Shown here: positions 1-7,672 of the stretch, one piece after another
How the letters are laid out: each line of letters starts with the position of its first letter
Position numbering within the stretch: the first letter of the stretch is position 1
Assembly: GCA_035687895.1 (NCBI GenBank)
Contig: DASRUE010000064.1
Coordinates: 15,566-79,565 of the forward strand
DNA from: JAERML01 sp035687895
GTDB lineage: Bacteria > Bacteroidota > Ignavibacteria > UBA10030 > UBA6906
Length of the DNA: 64,000 bases
Reading direction: 5' to 3'
The notes under the pieces: generated by a model
Told to the model about the DNA's origin: nothing
Databases searched by the model: none
The model's input: only the letters and a program-made list of their open reading frames with translations
Made by a program: the position numbers and the translations under genes

Positions 1-1
1 A

Positions 2-118
2 GTGAATCTCGAATTTGATCTCGTAGGGAAGTATATCGAACGGCTTGCTGGAGTATCGACAGACTCAACACGTTCCCTTTCGAGGGAGAAGCTTCGGGAG
101 TGGGGGTATGATGGCTGA
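2..118 (+). CDS. ribE: Riboflavin synthase alpha subunit, C-terminal fragment
   Basis: Only the last 38 codons lie in the window, open from the left edge to a TGA at 116-118. The translated end begins VNLEFDLVGKYIERL, which matches the conserved C-terminus of riboflavin synthase alpha chains (pattern VN-E-D---KY-ER). The enzyme dismutates 6,7-dimethyl-8-ribityllumazine to riboflavin in the cytoplasm. The tail after that motif (about 20 residues ending REWGYDG) is not conserved in the family as I remember it. The gene precedes secG on the same strand with a candidate promoter between them, so secG may be transcribed separately. The identification rests on one motif. Confidence 0.72.
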   Translation: MNLEFDLVGKYIERLAGVSTDSTRSLSREKLREWGYDG

Positions 119-127
119 AAATGCTTC

Positions 128-156
128 TTGATTCTTCCCTCCGATTTTCTTATGTT
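128..156 (+). promoter_or_regulatory. Candidate sigma-70-type promoter for secG
   Basis: TTGATT at 128-133 and TATGTT at 151-156 are separated by exactly 17 bp. Predicted transcription start is near 163, about 30 bp before the chosen secG ATG. Found by eye. Confidence 0.4.
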
Positions 157-194
157 AGGGCACATTTGAGTCCATACTTTTGAGAGTTAATCAT

Positions 195-539
195 ATGTTT
201 GGGTTCCTTATTGGCGTAGAGGTACTTGTCAGCATCTTGCTGATCGTTGTAATCCTGATGCAATCGAGCAAGGGGGGGGGCTTGGCGGGGACCTTTGGTG
301 GCGGTTCAGTTGGGATGGTTTTTGGTGTCCGGCGGACGGCAGACTTTTTGACCAAGGCAACCCAGATTCTCGCTGGCGCTTTCTTGCTGTTGAGTCTATT
401 GATCAATATCGCGTTCCTGCCGAGAAGTGGGGGTGGCGGAACTGAGAGCGTGATTCAAGGACAGGGAGCTACTCAGCAGGGGACTGTGCCGCAGCAAACA
501 CCGCCGACGCAGCCGCCGGTCGGAGTGCCCGGAAATTGA
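195..539 (+). CDS. secG: Preprotein translocase subunit SecG
   Basis: A 114-residue small membrane protein of the SecYEG translocon. It has the family layout: an N-terminal membrane helix (FLIGVEVLVSILLIVVILMQ), the QSSKGGGLAG-type glycine loop at about residues 23-33, a second helix (AGAFLLLSLLINIAFL) and a Gly/Gln/Pro-rich cytoplasmic tail. SecG stimulates SecA-driven export. I chose ATG 195 because the family starts just before the first helix; a TTG at 180 in frame would add five residues (MRVNH). No strong Shine-Dalgarno sequence is visible. It is followed directly by tRNA-Lys and a terminator. Confidence 0.9.
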   Translation: MFGFLIGVEVLVSILLIVVILMQSSKGGGLAGTFGGGSVGMVFGVRRTADFLTKATQILAGAFLLLSLLINIAFLPRSGGGGTESVIQGQGATQQGTVPQQTPPTQPPVGVPGN

Positions 540-568
540 TTGTTGATGGTTTTCGTTCGTTGCATTCT

Positions 569-641
569 GCACCCATGGCTCAATTGGTAGAGCAAGTGAC
601 TCTTAATCACTGGGTTCCAGGTTCGAGTCCTGGTGGGTGCA
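569..641 (+). tRNA. tRNA-Lys (anticodon CTT)
   Basis: A 73-nt cloverleaf: acceptor arms GCACCCA (569-575) and TGGGTGC (634-640), discriminator A641, anticodon stem AGTGA/TCACT enclosing loop CTCTTAA with anticodon CTT, and T arm CCAGG-TTCGAGT-CCTGG. The 3' CCA is not encoded (CAT follows), so it must be added after transcription. Confidence 0.95.
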
Positions 642-656
642 CATTGAGATACATTG

Positions 657-693
657 AGTGCCCGGGTCCTTGCCCGGGCACTTCTGTTTTCTT
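657..693 (+). terminator. Rho-independent terminator after tRNA-Lys
   Basis: A 10-bp perfect stem (AGTGCCCGGG at 657-666 with CCCGGGCACT at 673-682), loop TCCTTG, then the T-rich tract TCTGTTTTCTT. It separates the secG/tRNA unit from the downstream YgfZ gene. Confidence 0.85.
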
Positions 694-709
694 GAAAAGA
701 ACTCACTGA

Positions 710-1747
710 ATGGGGAATATCTTGTTGCGAGCAATGCACCATCGTGGCGAAGAGGTCTACACATCAGTTGACGACGAGCTCGAACAGGCACTGACAAGCG
801 CAGCTATAATTGATCGGTCATTTCTTGGCAGAATTGATGTCACCGGAACAGACCGCTTGGATTTGTTGCATCGGTTGTCGACCAATGATCTTCTGAGGCT
901 TCAACCCGGAGAGCTCACTCCTACGGTCTTCACAACCGACAAGGGACGGATTGTAGACTACGTATATGTCCTTGCCGCCGAGAACAGTGTACGGCTTATC
1001 ACCTCCGCTGGGAGCGAAGACCGTCTCGTTGGATGGATCGAGAAGTATCACATTATGGAGGATATATCGTTTTCCATACGGACTGGCGCTACGGCAATGT
1101 ACACAATCATTGGGCCTCGGAGCGCCGATCTGGTTGTCAGACTACTGTCCACAGACCTTCCCCGTGGCCATCATACCTTCATAGAATGGAGGCAACTCCC
1201 ACTTCATTTGGTTCATGTTCAAGAATTTGGTACCCATCAGTTTAACATCATTCTGCCTGTCGAAGAGAGTGAGTCCTTTTGGGCCTTCCTTGTTGAGCAG
1301 GCATCAGCTGCAACGATTCCCGTGCTGGGAAGACGAGCCTATAGTGCGTTGAAGTGTTTGCTGGGCATTCCCTCATCGGGAGCAGAGCTCTCTGAGTTAT
1401 TCAATCCTTATGAAGCTGGTCTCCGCCGCGCCATCACTTTCACCAAGGGATGTTACATCGGACAAGAGGTTATTGCCCGACTCGACACCTATCAAAAGAT
1501 CCAACGGCAACTGGTAGGGATTCTCTTTGAGACCTCGCTTGACTGTAGCAATGACCGGCCCGTTCTTTTCAAGGAAGGCGAGGAAGTAGGCCTCCTGACA
1601 AGTATGAGCAGAGCTGCGTTTCGCGGACGTTACCCCGCACTTGGGATCATCAAGAAGGAAGCGGCCCTTCAGGGTGGTTCTGTGGACGTGCAATACAGCA
1701 CGGCGGAGATACGGGGAAGAATTGTCACAGTGTTTGACCGGTCTTGA
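710..1747 (+). CDS. YgfZ/GcvT-like folate-binding protein
   Basis: A 345-residue cytoplasmic protein related to glycine-cleavage T-protein. The diagnostic YgfZ signature KGCYIGQEV is present from Lys246, with the conserved cysteine at position 248. YgfZ (relative of IBA57) helps build or repair Fe-S clusters with tetrahydrofolate. This fits a genome rich in radical SAM enzymes and a Rieske protein, though the link is inference. ATG 710 was chosen as the first start after the terminator; an in-frame ATG at 734 (MHHRGEE) is an alternative. Its TGA abuts the ATG of the next gene (TGAATG), which suggests co-translation. Confidence 0.85.
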   Translation: MGNILLRAMHHRGEEVYTSVDDELEQALTSAAIIDRSFLGRIDVTGTDRLDLLHRLSTNDLLRLQPGELTPTVFTTDKGRIVDYVYVLAAENSVRLITSAGSEDRLVGWIEKYHIMEDISFSIRTGATAMYTIIGPRSADLVVRLLSTDLPRGHHTFIEWRQLPLHLVHVQEFGTHQFNIILPVEESESFWAFLVEQASAATIPVLGRRAYSALKCLLGIPSSGAELSELFNPYEAGLRRAITFTKGCYIGQEVIARLDTYQKIQRQLVGILFETSLDCSNDRPVLFKEGEEVGLLTSMSRAAFRGRYPALGIIKKEAALQGGSVDVQYSTAEIRGRIVTVFDRS

Positions 1748-2602
1748 ATGAAACTCGCCTATACATCGGAAGAGGTGGAGCTCTGGCGTGATAAGATTCA
1801 TCGTCGGAATCCGAGGCTTGCGGTGAAGTCGAAAGCTCAGGCACTCCGGTTCATCGAAGATGTCGGGTTTTGCTTCGCGTTCAAATCTGAGAACTCTGAA
1901 TCTCCGTGCCTCTGGCACGCTGCCTTGGGAACTCGCAACCCCGAGATGCCAAAGCACACGCACCACGACCCGTATTTAAGCTTTGTGTGGGAAATGAAGA
2001 ACATTCTTCCCTCCGAGCGCAAGATCTACTATGGAAAGCTCCTCAAGCATCGTCCAACTATGATCTCAATGGCTTATTTCCCGCATTTCTACGCCCTCTC
2101 CGAGAGAACGGGAACGCCGGACGAATACCTGGACGAATTTTCCCGGGGCAAGTTGTCACCCGTGGCGAAGGCCATAATGGACTCACTTGCCGACACATCC
2201 CCTCAGGTCACAAAGGGCCTCAAGCTTGCTACTGGAAACCATACCAAGGGTGATCGTGCAGTCTTTGACAAGGCAATTGCAGAGCTCCAATCAAAGATGT
2301 TCATCGTCAAGGTGGCGGAGCATCACGAGCCGTTTACGTTTGAATGGGCCCCCGTTCACTCTACCTTTCCAGCTATGGTTCGAAAGTCACGGAAGATTTC
2401 AGCCCCTATTGCTCGCTGCGCGATTTTGGAGCGATACTTTAGAAACCAGCTCATCGGAACGGTGGACGCAATCCACAGACTCTTCGGTTGGAAGAAGCAG
2501 ATAGTGTATCAGTCCCTTGGGAAAATGGTCGAAGAGGGGATAATCATACCAAACGTAAGAGTAGATGGAAAAGATAGTAAGTACTATTGCCTTGTACATT
2601 AA
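1748..2602 (+). CDS. Unrecognised 284-aa protein with winged-helix-like C-terminus (possibly AlkZ-related)
   Basis: I do not firmly recognise this soluble 284-residue protein. Its first half is rich in aromatic, His and basic residues. The last 70 residues (about 215-284) read like a winged-helix domain: a Lys/Arg-rich lead-in (VRKSRKISAPIARCAILERY), a recognition-helix-like stretch (FGWKKQIVYQSLGKMVEEG) and a wing ending in KYYCLVH. It resembles proteins annotated as AlkZ-related (YcaQ-type DNA glycosylase superfamily), but I cannot confirm the QxQ-type catalytic motif of true AlkZ. It starts at the base after the ygfZ stop and is probably translated with it. A DNA-repair or DNA-binding role is inference only. 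Confidence 0.5.
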   Translation: MKLAYTSEEVELWRDKIHRRNPRLAVKSKAQALRFIEDVGFCFAFKSENSESPCLWHAALGTRNPEMPKHTHHDPYLSFVWEMKNILPSERKIYYGKLLKHRPTMISMAYFPHFYALSERTGTPDEYLDEFSRGKLSPVAKAIMDSLADTSPQVTKGLKLATGNHTKGDRAVFDKAIAELQSKMFIVKVAEHHEPFTFEWAPVHSTFPAMVRKSRKISAPIARCAILERYFRNQLIGTVDAIHRLFGWKKQIVYQSLGKMVEEGIIIPNVRVDGKDSKYYCLVH

Positions 2603-2662
2603 AGTCCGCCAAACTATGTTGTGCCACGTATGTTTCCGATTCAACGACTAAAGATTAGGTAA

Positions 2663-3493
2663 ATGAAACGACGCCTCCCGAAACCGACTAAAGCATACAA
2701 GAACCTCGAATTTCTCATCAGCCCCGATGCACGCATCATAAGAATGCTCGCGGAGTTTGTTGAGCCCCAAAGCAGGTTTAGGCATCAGGGCGTCAAAGAC
2801 ACGATCGTGTTCTTCGGTTCGGCTCGCATTAGGCCTCTGAGGGAATCCCGTCGCTACCTTGCATCAGTTCGGGAAAAAGTACGTCTCTTGAAGAAACCGG
2901 ACAGAAAGTCTCTCCTTGTGCTCCGGGAAGCTCACACGATGGTCAAAATGTCGAAGTACTATGAGGATACCGTTGAGCTTGCACGGCTATTGACGACTTG
3001 GTCGAAAAAGTTGAGTAAGTCCAATCGATTTGTAGTATGTTCAGGTGGGGGACCGGGAATCATGGAAGCCGCAAATAAGGGAGCTTCATTGGCGAAAGGG
3101 AAAACCATAGGTCTGAATATCAGTCTACCTTTCGAGCAATTTGCCAATCCTTATATATCTAAGGAACTTAACTTCGAGTTTCACTACTTCTTTCTTCGCA
3201 AGTTCTGGTTCGTTTACTTAGCCAAGGCGCTAGTTGTTTTCCCCGGTGGCTTCGGGACACTTGATGAACTCATGGAGGTTCTGACTCTGCTTCAGACAGA
3301 AAAGATCAAGAAGAAAATGACAGTTGTGATCTACGGAACGGAATACTGGAATAGGGTCATCAACTTCAAAGAGATGGTGCAGCACGGTGTTCTCTCAATG
3401 GAGGAACTCTCTCTTTTCAAATTCATAGATACTCCCAAAGAGGCCTTTGAGTATCTCAGAAACTCGTTGATGAAGAACTACCCAACTGGATAG
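2663..3493 (+). CDS. LOG family protein (TIGR00730-like, cytokinin riboside phosphoribohydrolase fold)
   Basis: A 276-residue Rossmann-like protein. Two family motifs are clear: SGGGPGIMEAANKGA from Ser127 and PGGFGTLDE from Pro194, the latter forming the nucleotide-phosphate site. LOG enzymes release N6-modified adenine or adenine from nucleoside monophosphates; older annotations say lysine decarboxylase, which is wrong for this motif. The N-terminal ~50 residues and a charged insert (residues ~65-95) are longer than in minimal LOG proteins (about 190 aa), as in the longer bacterial subfamily. It lies 60 bp after the preceding gene and just before the tmRNA promoter. Confidence 0.82.
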   Translation: MKRRLPKPTKAYKNLEFLISPDARIIRMLAEFVEPQSRFRHQGVKDTIVFFGSARIRPLRESRRYLASVREKVRLLKKPDRKSLLVLREAHTMVKMSKYYEDTVELARLLTTWSKKLSKSNRFVVCSGGGPGIMEAANKGASLAKGKTIGLNISLPFEQFANPYISKELNFEFHYFFLRKFWFVYLAKALVVFPGGFGTLDELMEVLTLLQTEKIKKKMTVVIYGTEYWNRVINFKEMVQHGVLSMEELSLFKFIDTPKEAFEYLRNSLMKNYPTG

Positions 3494-3511
3494 TCAGCGT
3501 CTTCATAAACC

Positions 3512-3540
3512 TTGCTTTTTGAGGGACAGCTCCTTACCTT
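3512..3540 (+). promoter_or_regulatory. Candidate promoter for tmRNA
   Basis: TTGCTT (3512-3517), 17-bp spacer, TACCTT (3535-3540). The predicted start (about 3547-3549) falls within a few bases of the mature tmRNA 5' end at 3550, which supports the call. Confidence 0.5.
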
Positions 3541-3549
3541 AGAGTCAGC

Positions 3550-3919
3550 GGGGATGACTTGGTTTCGACGGGGAAGGGGATGGTCAGGATTGCATACCGT
3601 GCTCTCCGAGTTGCACGTTAATAAAGCGGAAAACCTTAAGTGCAGACTACAACTACGCACTGGCAGCTTAATTAATTAAGCTACCCGTTTCTCGGGATTC
3701 TGCCTGTCGGATCCCGAAGAAGCGCCGACTTCAGACAGGATAGCTGGACATGATCCTCAAGCACGTTTGGCGAACTCCCCGAAGGGGGAGACTCTTGGGG
3801 TTGCTTCCTCAATGTCCTGTCTGTCGGATACGAGGGAGTGAGTGGTGAAAGACAGACTATGTATGTAGTGGTCTTGATGGTCTTCTCTTCGGACGCGGGT
3901 TCGAATCCCGCCATCTCCA
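3550..3919 (+). ncRNA. ssrA: Transfer-messenger RNA (tmRNA), tag ADYNYALAA
   Basis: A one-piece tmRNA of about 370 nt. The 5' end GGGGATGACTTGGTTTCGAC is the conserved tRNA-like start; GGGGATG (3550-3556) pairs with CATCTCC (3912-3918, one G-U) near the 3' end, preceded by the T-arm sequence GGTTCGAATCCCGCC. The resume codon is GCA at 3642 and the reading frame encodes A-D-Y-N-Y-A-L-A-A, stop TAA at 3669-3671. The tag ends in the usual ALAA degron. The 3' CCA is not encoded. With SmpB (not in the window) it rescues stalled ribosomes. The tag resembles those of Bacteroidota/Chlorobiota. Confidence 0.95.
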
Positions 3920-3923
3920 CACT

Positions 3924-3959
3924 ATGCGCCCCTGTTCAGAACGGGGCGCATTCATTTTG
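3924..3959 (+). terminator. Terminator of tmRNA
   Basis: ATGCGCCCC (3924-3932) pairs with GGGGCGCAT (3943-3951), a 9-bp stem, followed by TCATTTTG. It lies five bases beyond the mature 3' end. Confidence 0.75.
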
Positions 3960-3965
3960 TCCGGC

Positions 3966-3994
3966 TTGCAACTTAATCTGAAAGTTGGTATCTA
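3966..3994 (+). promoter_or_regulatory. Candidate promoter for dapF and downstream genes
   Basis: TTGCAA (3966-3971), 17-bp spacer, TATCTA (3989-3994). Predicted start about 4001, which leaves a short leader before ATG 4021 and argues against the upstream TTG at 3985 as translation start. Confidence 0.35.
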
Positions 3995-4020
3995 CGTCTG
4001 AAACCTTCCAAACCCGGCAA

Positions 4021-4902
4021 ATGACAGAAACGATTGAGTTTACCAAAGCCTCAGGTGCAGGCAACGACTTCGTCCTTCTAAATAACATGAATGGACAAGT
4101 CATTGGAGACAGAACCAGCCTCGCGAAGGCTCTATGCTCGCGTAATTCAGGAATTGGCGCGGACGGTCTGATCCTCCTGGAGAAAAGCGATCGGGCTGAT
4201 TTTCTCATGACATACTACAATGCCGATGGCAGCTACGGTGGCATGTGTGGAAACGGTGGCAGATGTGTTGCGAGATTCGCACATATCCTAGGTTTGGTTG
4301 CGGCAGAAATGCGCTTCGAAGCACTAGATCATGTCTATCGAGCACAGGTCAATGGGGAGACTGTGCGGCTTCATATGAAGGACCCTGTGAACTTGAAGGA
4401 GAATCTGGATTTCACGGTGAGTTTGGCGAAGTTCCAAGGGCATTCTATCGACACGGGCTCCCCGCATTTGGTTCTTTTCGTAGATGAGATCATCCAGATT
4501 GATGTGGTTACTCTGGGTGCGAATCTTCGACGACATGAGCAGTTTCAGCCTTTAGGCACAAACGTCAATTTTGTAAAGGTGATATCGTCCAAGTCAATTG
4601 AAATCAGAACTTATGAGCGTGGGGTTGAAGCAGAAACGCTCGCCTGCGGCACAGGTTCAGTTGCAAGCGCTATAGTAAGTTCCCTTACCAAGGGAACGCA
4701 ACCGCCAGTCGCCGTAAAGGTTCGCAGTGGGGAGGAACTGATTGTCGACTTTCGCAGGACTGGTAAACAATTCACCGAGGTTGTCCTCGAAGGGAGCGCC
4801 CACATGGTTTTTTCCGGGAGTCTACAATATGATCTTGATCGGCACCGGATTCGGGATGCTGCTCCCGTGATTGCTTCTTCACAATCGATGTCGTTCGGGT
4901 GA
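4021..4902 (+). CDS. dapF: Diaminopimelate epimerase
   Basis: A 293-residue cytoplasmic enzyme that interconverts LL- and meso-diaminopimelate for lysine and peptidoglycan synthesis. The N-terminal FTKASGAGNDF and both catalytic cysteines are present: Cys76 in MCGNGGRC and Cys209 in ACGTGS. Length is normal for the family. ATG 4021 was chosen because family members start about 5-7 residues before the F-K-----GNDF motif; a TTG at 3985 would add 12 residues. The stop TGA overlaps the GTG start of the next gene (GTGA), so translation is coupled to the lipid kinase. Confidence 0.93.
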   Translation: MTETIEFTKASGAGNDFVLLNNMNGQVIGDRTSLAKALCSRNSGIGADGLILLEKSDRADFLMTYYNADGSYGGMCGNGGRCVARFAHILGLVAAEMRFEALDHVYRAQVNGETVRLHMKDPVNLKENLDFTVSLAKFQGHSIDTGSPHLVLFVDEIIQIDVVTLGANLRRHEQFQPLGTNVNFVKVISSKSIEIRTYERGVEAETLACGTGSVASAIVSSLTKGTQPPVAVKVRSGEELIVDFRRTGKQFTEVVLEGSAHMVFSGSLQYDLDRHRIRDAAPVIASSQSMSFG

Positions 4903-5801
4903 GGAAGCACGTTTTCATCGTTAACCCGAAAGCTGGGCGAGGAGCTGGCAGACGTACGTTGAATGAATTGCCTGGGCGTCTAACCGGCTGGCCCAACGAG
5001 TACCAAATCATTGAGACGTCTGGGCCGGGTGAAGCCTCAGAGATAGCAAGATCGGTTGACTCAGAGGTGTGCGTTGCGGTGGGGGGGGATGGGACCATCA
5101 ACGAAGTGGTCAATGGGCTCATCGGCACAAACCGAACGCTTGCGATTCTGCCATCGGGTTCTGGAAATGACTTTGCGAAGTCGATTGGTATCCCCAAGTC
5201 GACAGCGGCGGCTTTAGAAATAATTCGTGCTGGCAAGTCAAAGAGCATTGACGTTGGAACCGTTGCTTGTGGGGCAAACAGTGACAGCCGCAACCAATCA
5301 AAACGCTTATTTGCTAATGGTGTAGGTATCGGCTTTGATGCAGCCGTAGCAGCAAAGACTCTGGAGATTCCCCATCTTTCGGGGACAATGCTATATCTGG
5401 TTGCCGTTCTGAAAACGTTGGGAAAGTATCGCTCACCGCTTTTCCACATTTCGATAGACGGAAGAACCACGGTTTCACATAACTTGTTGATCGCCATTGG
5501 GAACGGCATCTGTGCTGGAGGTGGTTTCTATCTAACGCCTGACGCGAAAGTAGACGATGGCCAGCTCGACGTTTGCCTAGTCGAGGAAATGTCCATCGCA
5601 GGGATCCTCCAACTCATGCCGAGAGTAATGAAGGGTAAACACGGCACGTTCAAAGGCGTCGAGTTTCAGAGAGGCGCTTGTGTAAGTATTCATGGGGATG
5701 CTCCGTTCTTTGTTCATGCAGACGGTGAGATTGTTGGCGACGGTGTAACAGATGTACAGGTGTCGTTGGTCGACCAATCATTGTCGGTTATTGTTGGGTA
5801 G
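4899..5801 (+). CDS. Diacylglycerol kinase-family lipid kinase
   Basis: A 300-residue protein of the DAGK catalytic family (YegS/BmrU type). NPKAGRGAG at the N-terminus and the nucleotide-binding GGDGTINEV at residues 62-70 are diagnostic; LPSGSGNDFAKSIGIP follows as in all members. Such kinases phosphorylate diacylglycerol, sphingoid bases or other lipid alcohols; the true substrate cannot be read here. GTG start overlapping the dapF stop by 4 bp. Only 2 bp separate its stop from the Rieske gene, so it is in the same transcription unit as the cytochrome bc genes. Confidence 0.87.
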   Translation: MRKHVFIVNPKAGRGAGRRTLNELPGRLTGWPNEYQIIETSGPGEASEIARSVDSEVCVAVGGDGTINEVVNGLIGTNRTLAILPSGSGNDFAKSIGIPKSTAAALEIIRAGKSKSIDVGTVACGANSDSRNQSKRLFANGVGIGFDAAVAAKTLEIPHLSGTMLYLVAVLKTLGKYRSPLFHISIDGRTTVSHNLLIAIGNGICAGGGFYLTPDAKVDDGQLDVCLVEEMSIAGILQLMPRVMKGKHGTFKGVEFQRGACVSIHGDAPFFVHADGEIVGDGVTDVQVSLVDQSLSVIVG

Positions 5802-5803
5802 GA

Positions 5804-6271
5804 ATGTACCGAATGAAACTCGCTGAAGCCGAACAAACTCCGACCGAAGCCAGAAGGGACTTCATTTCCAAGTTGCTTGGTATTTGGTCTGTTGCTGTCG
5901 CCGCCCCCATTTGCACAGCAATCCTAAAATTCGTCACGCCGATCATACCAGAAGGGCCTGCGACCGAGAGCATTGAGGTTGGAGCACGCAGCGATATTGT
6001 TGAGAATAGTGCAAGGATCGTCCGGTTTGGGAAAGAACCAGTTATCTTGGTCCATACTCAATCCGGACAGTACAAGGCATTCTTTGCACGATGTACTCAC
6101 CTTGGTTGCATCGTTCAATACCAGGGGCAGGGTATTCCTCACTTTTCCTGTAACTGTCACGGTAGCCAATTTGACATCAATGGCAAGAACGTCGCGGGTC
6201 CTGCACCGCGGCCTCTCAGTCCTCTGAGAGTTAGTATTAAGGAAACCGCTGTAATCATTTCTAAAGTCTGA
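5804..6271 (+). CDS. Rieske [2Fe-2S] protein of a cytochrome bc complex
   Basis: A 155-residue membrane-anchored Rieske protein. After a short cytoplasmic start an uncleaved membrane helix occupies about residues 24-45. The cluster motifs are intact: CTHLGC (Cys97, His99) and CNCHGSQFD (Cys116, His119), with Cys102 and Cys118 placed for the usual disulfide. PAPRPLSPL follows as the conserved proline loop. It passes electrons from quinol to a cytochrome c partner. The cytochrome b gene starts 12 bp downstream. No cytochrome c1 or f gene is adjacent. Confidence 0.93.
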   Translation: MYRMKLAEAEQTPTEARRDFISKLLGIWSVAVAAPICTAILKFVTPIIPEGPATESIEVGARSDIVENSARIVRFGKEPVILVHTQSGQYKAFFARCTHLGCIVQYQGQGIPHFSCNCHGSQFDINGKNVAGPAPRPLSPLRVSIKETAVIISKV

Positions 6272-6283
6272 CGATATACTCGG

Positions 6284-7360
6284 ATGCCAAATCCCCGTTC
6301 TGCGATTCGGTTCGGTTCGTGGCTGCGCGAACGACTCCCAGTTAGTGATGATGTTTTCGCATTCTTCGCTAAGAAATCAGTCCCTCGACACAGACACTCA
6401 GTCTGGTATTACTTCGGCGGGTTGACTCTCTTTTTTCTTCTGGTCCAAGTTATTACGGGCGTACTATTGGCACTGTACTACAAACCTTCGCCGGAGCATG
6501 CCCATCAGAGTGTCAGCACAATTATTAACGATGTGCCCTACGGCTGGCTGATCCGTTCCCTGCATTCTTGGGGAGCGAATCTCATGATTGCGACTCTTTT
6601 CATTCATATGTTCAGTGCTTTCCTGTTGAAAGCCTATCGAAAGCCGCGTGAACTGATGTGGCTCTCTGGTGTCTTGCTCCTTTTCCTTGTGCTGGGGTTT
6701 GGATTCACCGGATACCTGCTCCCATGGGACACGATGGCGTACTTTGCAACTCTGATCGGTACTGAAGTCCCCAAGGCTCTGCCAATAATTGGAGATTGGG
6801 GGGTGGGCCTCCTGAAAGGAGGAGACGATATTGGTGCTGAAACATTGACGAGGATGTACACAATTCACATAGTGATTCTGCCTTTAACCTCTTTGATCAT
6901 TGTAAGTTTCCATCTTCTAACAAATCAACTTCTTGGATCGAGTATGCCATTGGGAGTGGAAGAGAAGAGGCCAGCCATTCGATTCTTTCCAAACTTCCTC
7001 TATCGCGACCTCATCGCATGGACTTTGGGGTTCATATCGTTACTCGCTCTGGCGACATTAATTCCTTGGGGGTTAGGCGAGCGAGCTGATCCATTTGCAT
7101 CGGCTCCGTTGGGAATCAAGCCAGAGTGGTACTTTCTTCCCCTGTATCAGACCTTAAGGATTGTACCATCCACAGTCTTTTCAGTGAGTGGGGAGTTCTT
7201 CGTCAACGGAATCGTGGGCCTTGTGGCTGTTCTCTGGGCGGGAATACCATTCCTGGACCGCAAGGCGTCCCGGGGCGAGAAGAGCAGACTGTTTACAGTT
7301 CTCGGGATTCTCTTGATAGCGTATCTCGCAATAACGATCATTCTGGCATATGCGACATAG
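6284..7360 (+). CDS. Cytochrome b of a bc/b6f-type complex (fused b6 and subunit IV domains)
   Basis: A 358-residue integral membrane protein. Heme ligand pairs are visible: His-x13-His in RSLHSWGANLMIATLFIHMF and His-x14-His in IHIVILPLTSLIIVSFH. The 14-residue spacing in the second pair is the b6-type pattern, not the 13 of mitochondrial-type cytochrome b. The Qo-site motif PEWY is present in PEWYFLPLYQTLRI. At the position of the heme-ci cysteine of b6 (FYCLGG) this protein reads WYYFGG, so a covalent ci heme is not predicted. It is transcribed with the Rieske gene. Its stop lies inside the next small ORF (11-bp overlap). Confidence 0.93.
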   Translation: MPNPRSAIRFGSWLRERLPVSDDVFAFFAKKSVPRHRHSVWYYFGGLTLFFLLVQVITGVLLALYYKPSPEHAHQSVSTIINDVPYGWLIRSLHSWGANLMIATLFIHMFSAFLLKAYRKPRELMWLSGVLLLFLVLGFGFTGYLLPWDTMAYFATLIGTEVPKALPIIGDWGVGLLKGGDDIGAETLTRMYTIHIVILPLTSLIIVSFHLLTNQLLGSSMPLGVEEKRPAIRFFPNFLYRDLIAWTLGFISLLALATLIPWGLGERADPFASAPLGIKPEWYFLPLYQTLRIVPSTVFSVSGEFFVNGIVGLVAVLWAGIPFLDRKASRGEKSRLFTVLGILLIAYLAITIILAYAT

Positions 7361-7583
7361 TATTTTGTTGGCAGTGGTTCTCGCAGCTTTGACAGCGACC
7401 CTCTGTATGGGCCAAACGGATTTCACTCGGAAAGACTCAGTTCATTTCGTTTCCGAAAGTCAGATCCAATTCCCGGACATCACAGAGAGGATGTTTCTTC
7501 TCGCCACGATGATTGTGTGTATGGGCGGGCTGGCTCTGATCTTAAATGCAAAGCGTCGGGCAGCAGATATGCGCACGGACTAA
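7350..7583 (+). CDS. Small secreted/membrane protein of unknown function, coupled to cytochrome b
   Basis: A 77-residue protein whose ATG lies 11 bp upstream of the end of the cytochrome b gene. Residues 1-21 (MRHSILLAVVLAALTATLCMG) look like a signal peptide; a second hydrophobic segment (MFLLATMIVCMGGLALIL) spans about 47-64, followed by a basic tail NAKRRAADMRTD. I do not recognise a family. The translational coupling suggests a small accessory subunit or assembly factor of the bc complex; there is no heme motif (CxxCH). This is inference from position and topology. Confidence 0.6.
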   Translation: MRHSILLAVVLAALTATLCMGQTDFTRKDSVHFVSESQIQFPDITERMFLLATMIVCMGGLALILNAKRRAADMRTD

Positions 7584-7672
7584 TGACGTCTGAGAAGCGA
7601 GCATGAGGGTTTTCAAGTCGCTACCAAATAAGGTATATTATGTAAATGTACGTATGATCAGCCCCTCCTCGC

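Noticed and set aside
4772..5509. 245-aa open frame on the minus strand
   Set aside because: Antisense to dapF and the lipid kinase; both are firmly identified.
7584..7672. TATATT at 7634-7639 as a promoter
   Set aside because: It lies between convergent gene ends and has no -35 partner at 17 bp.
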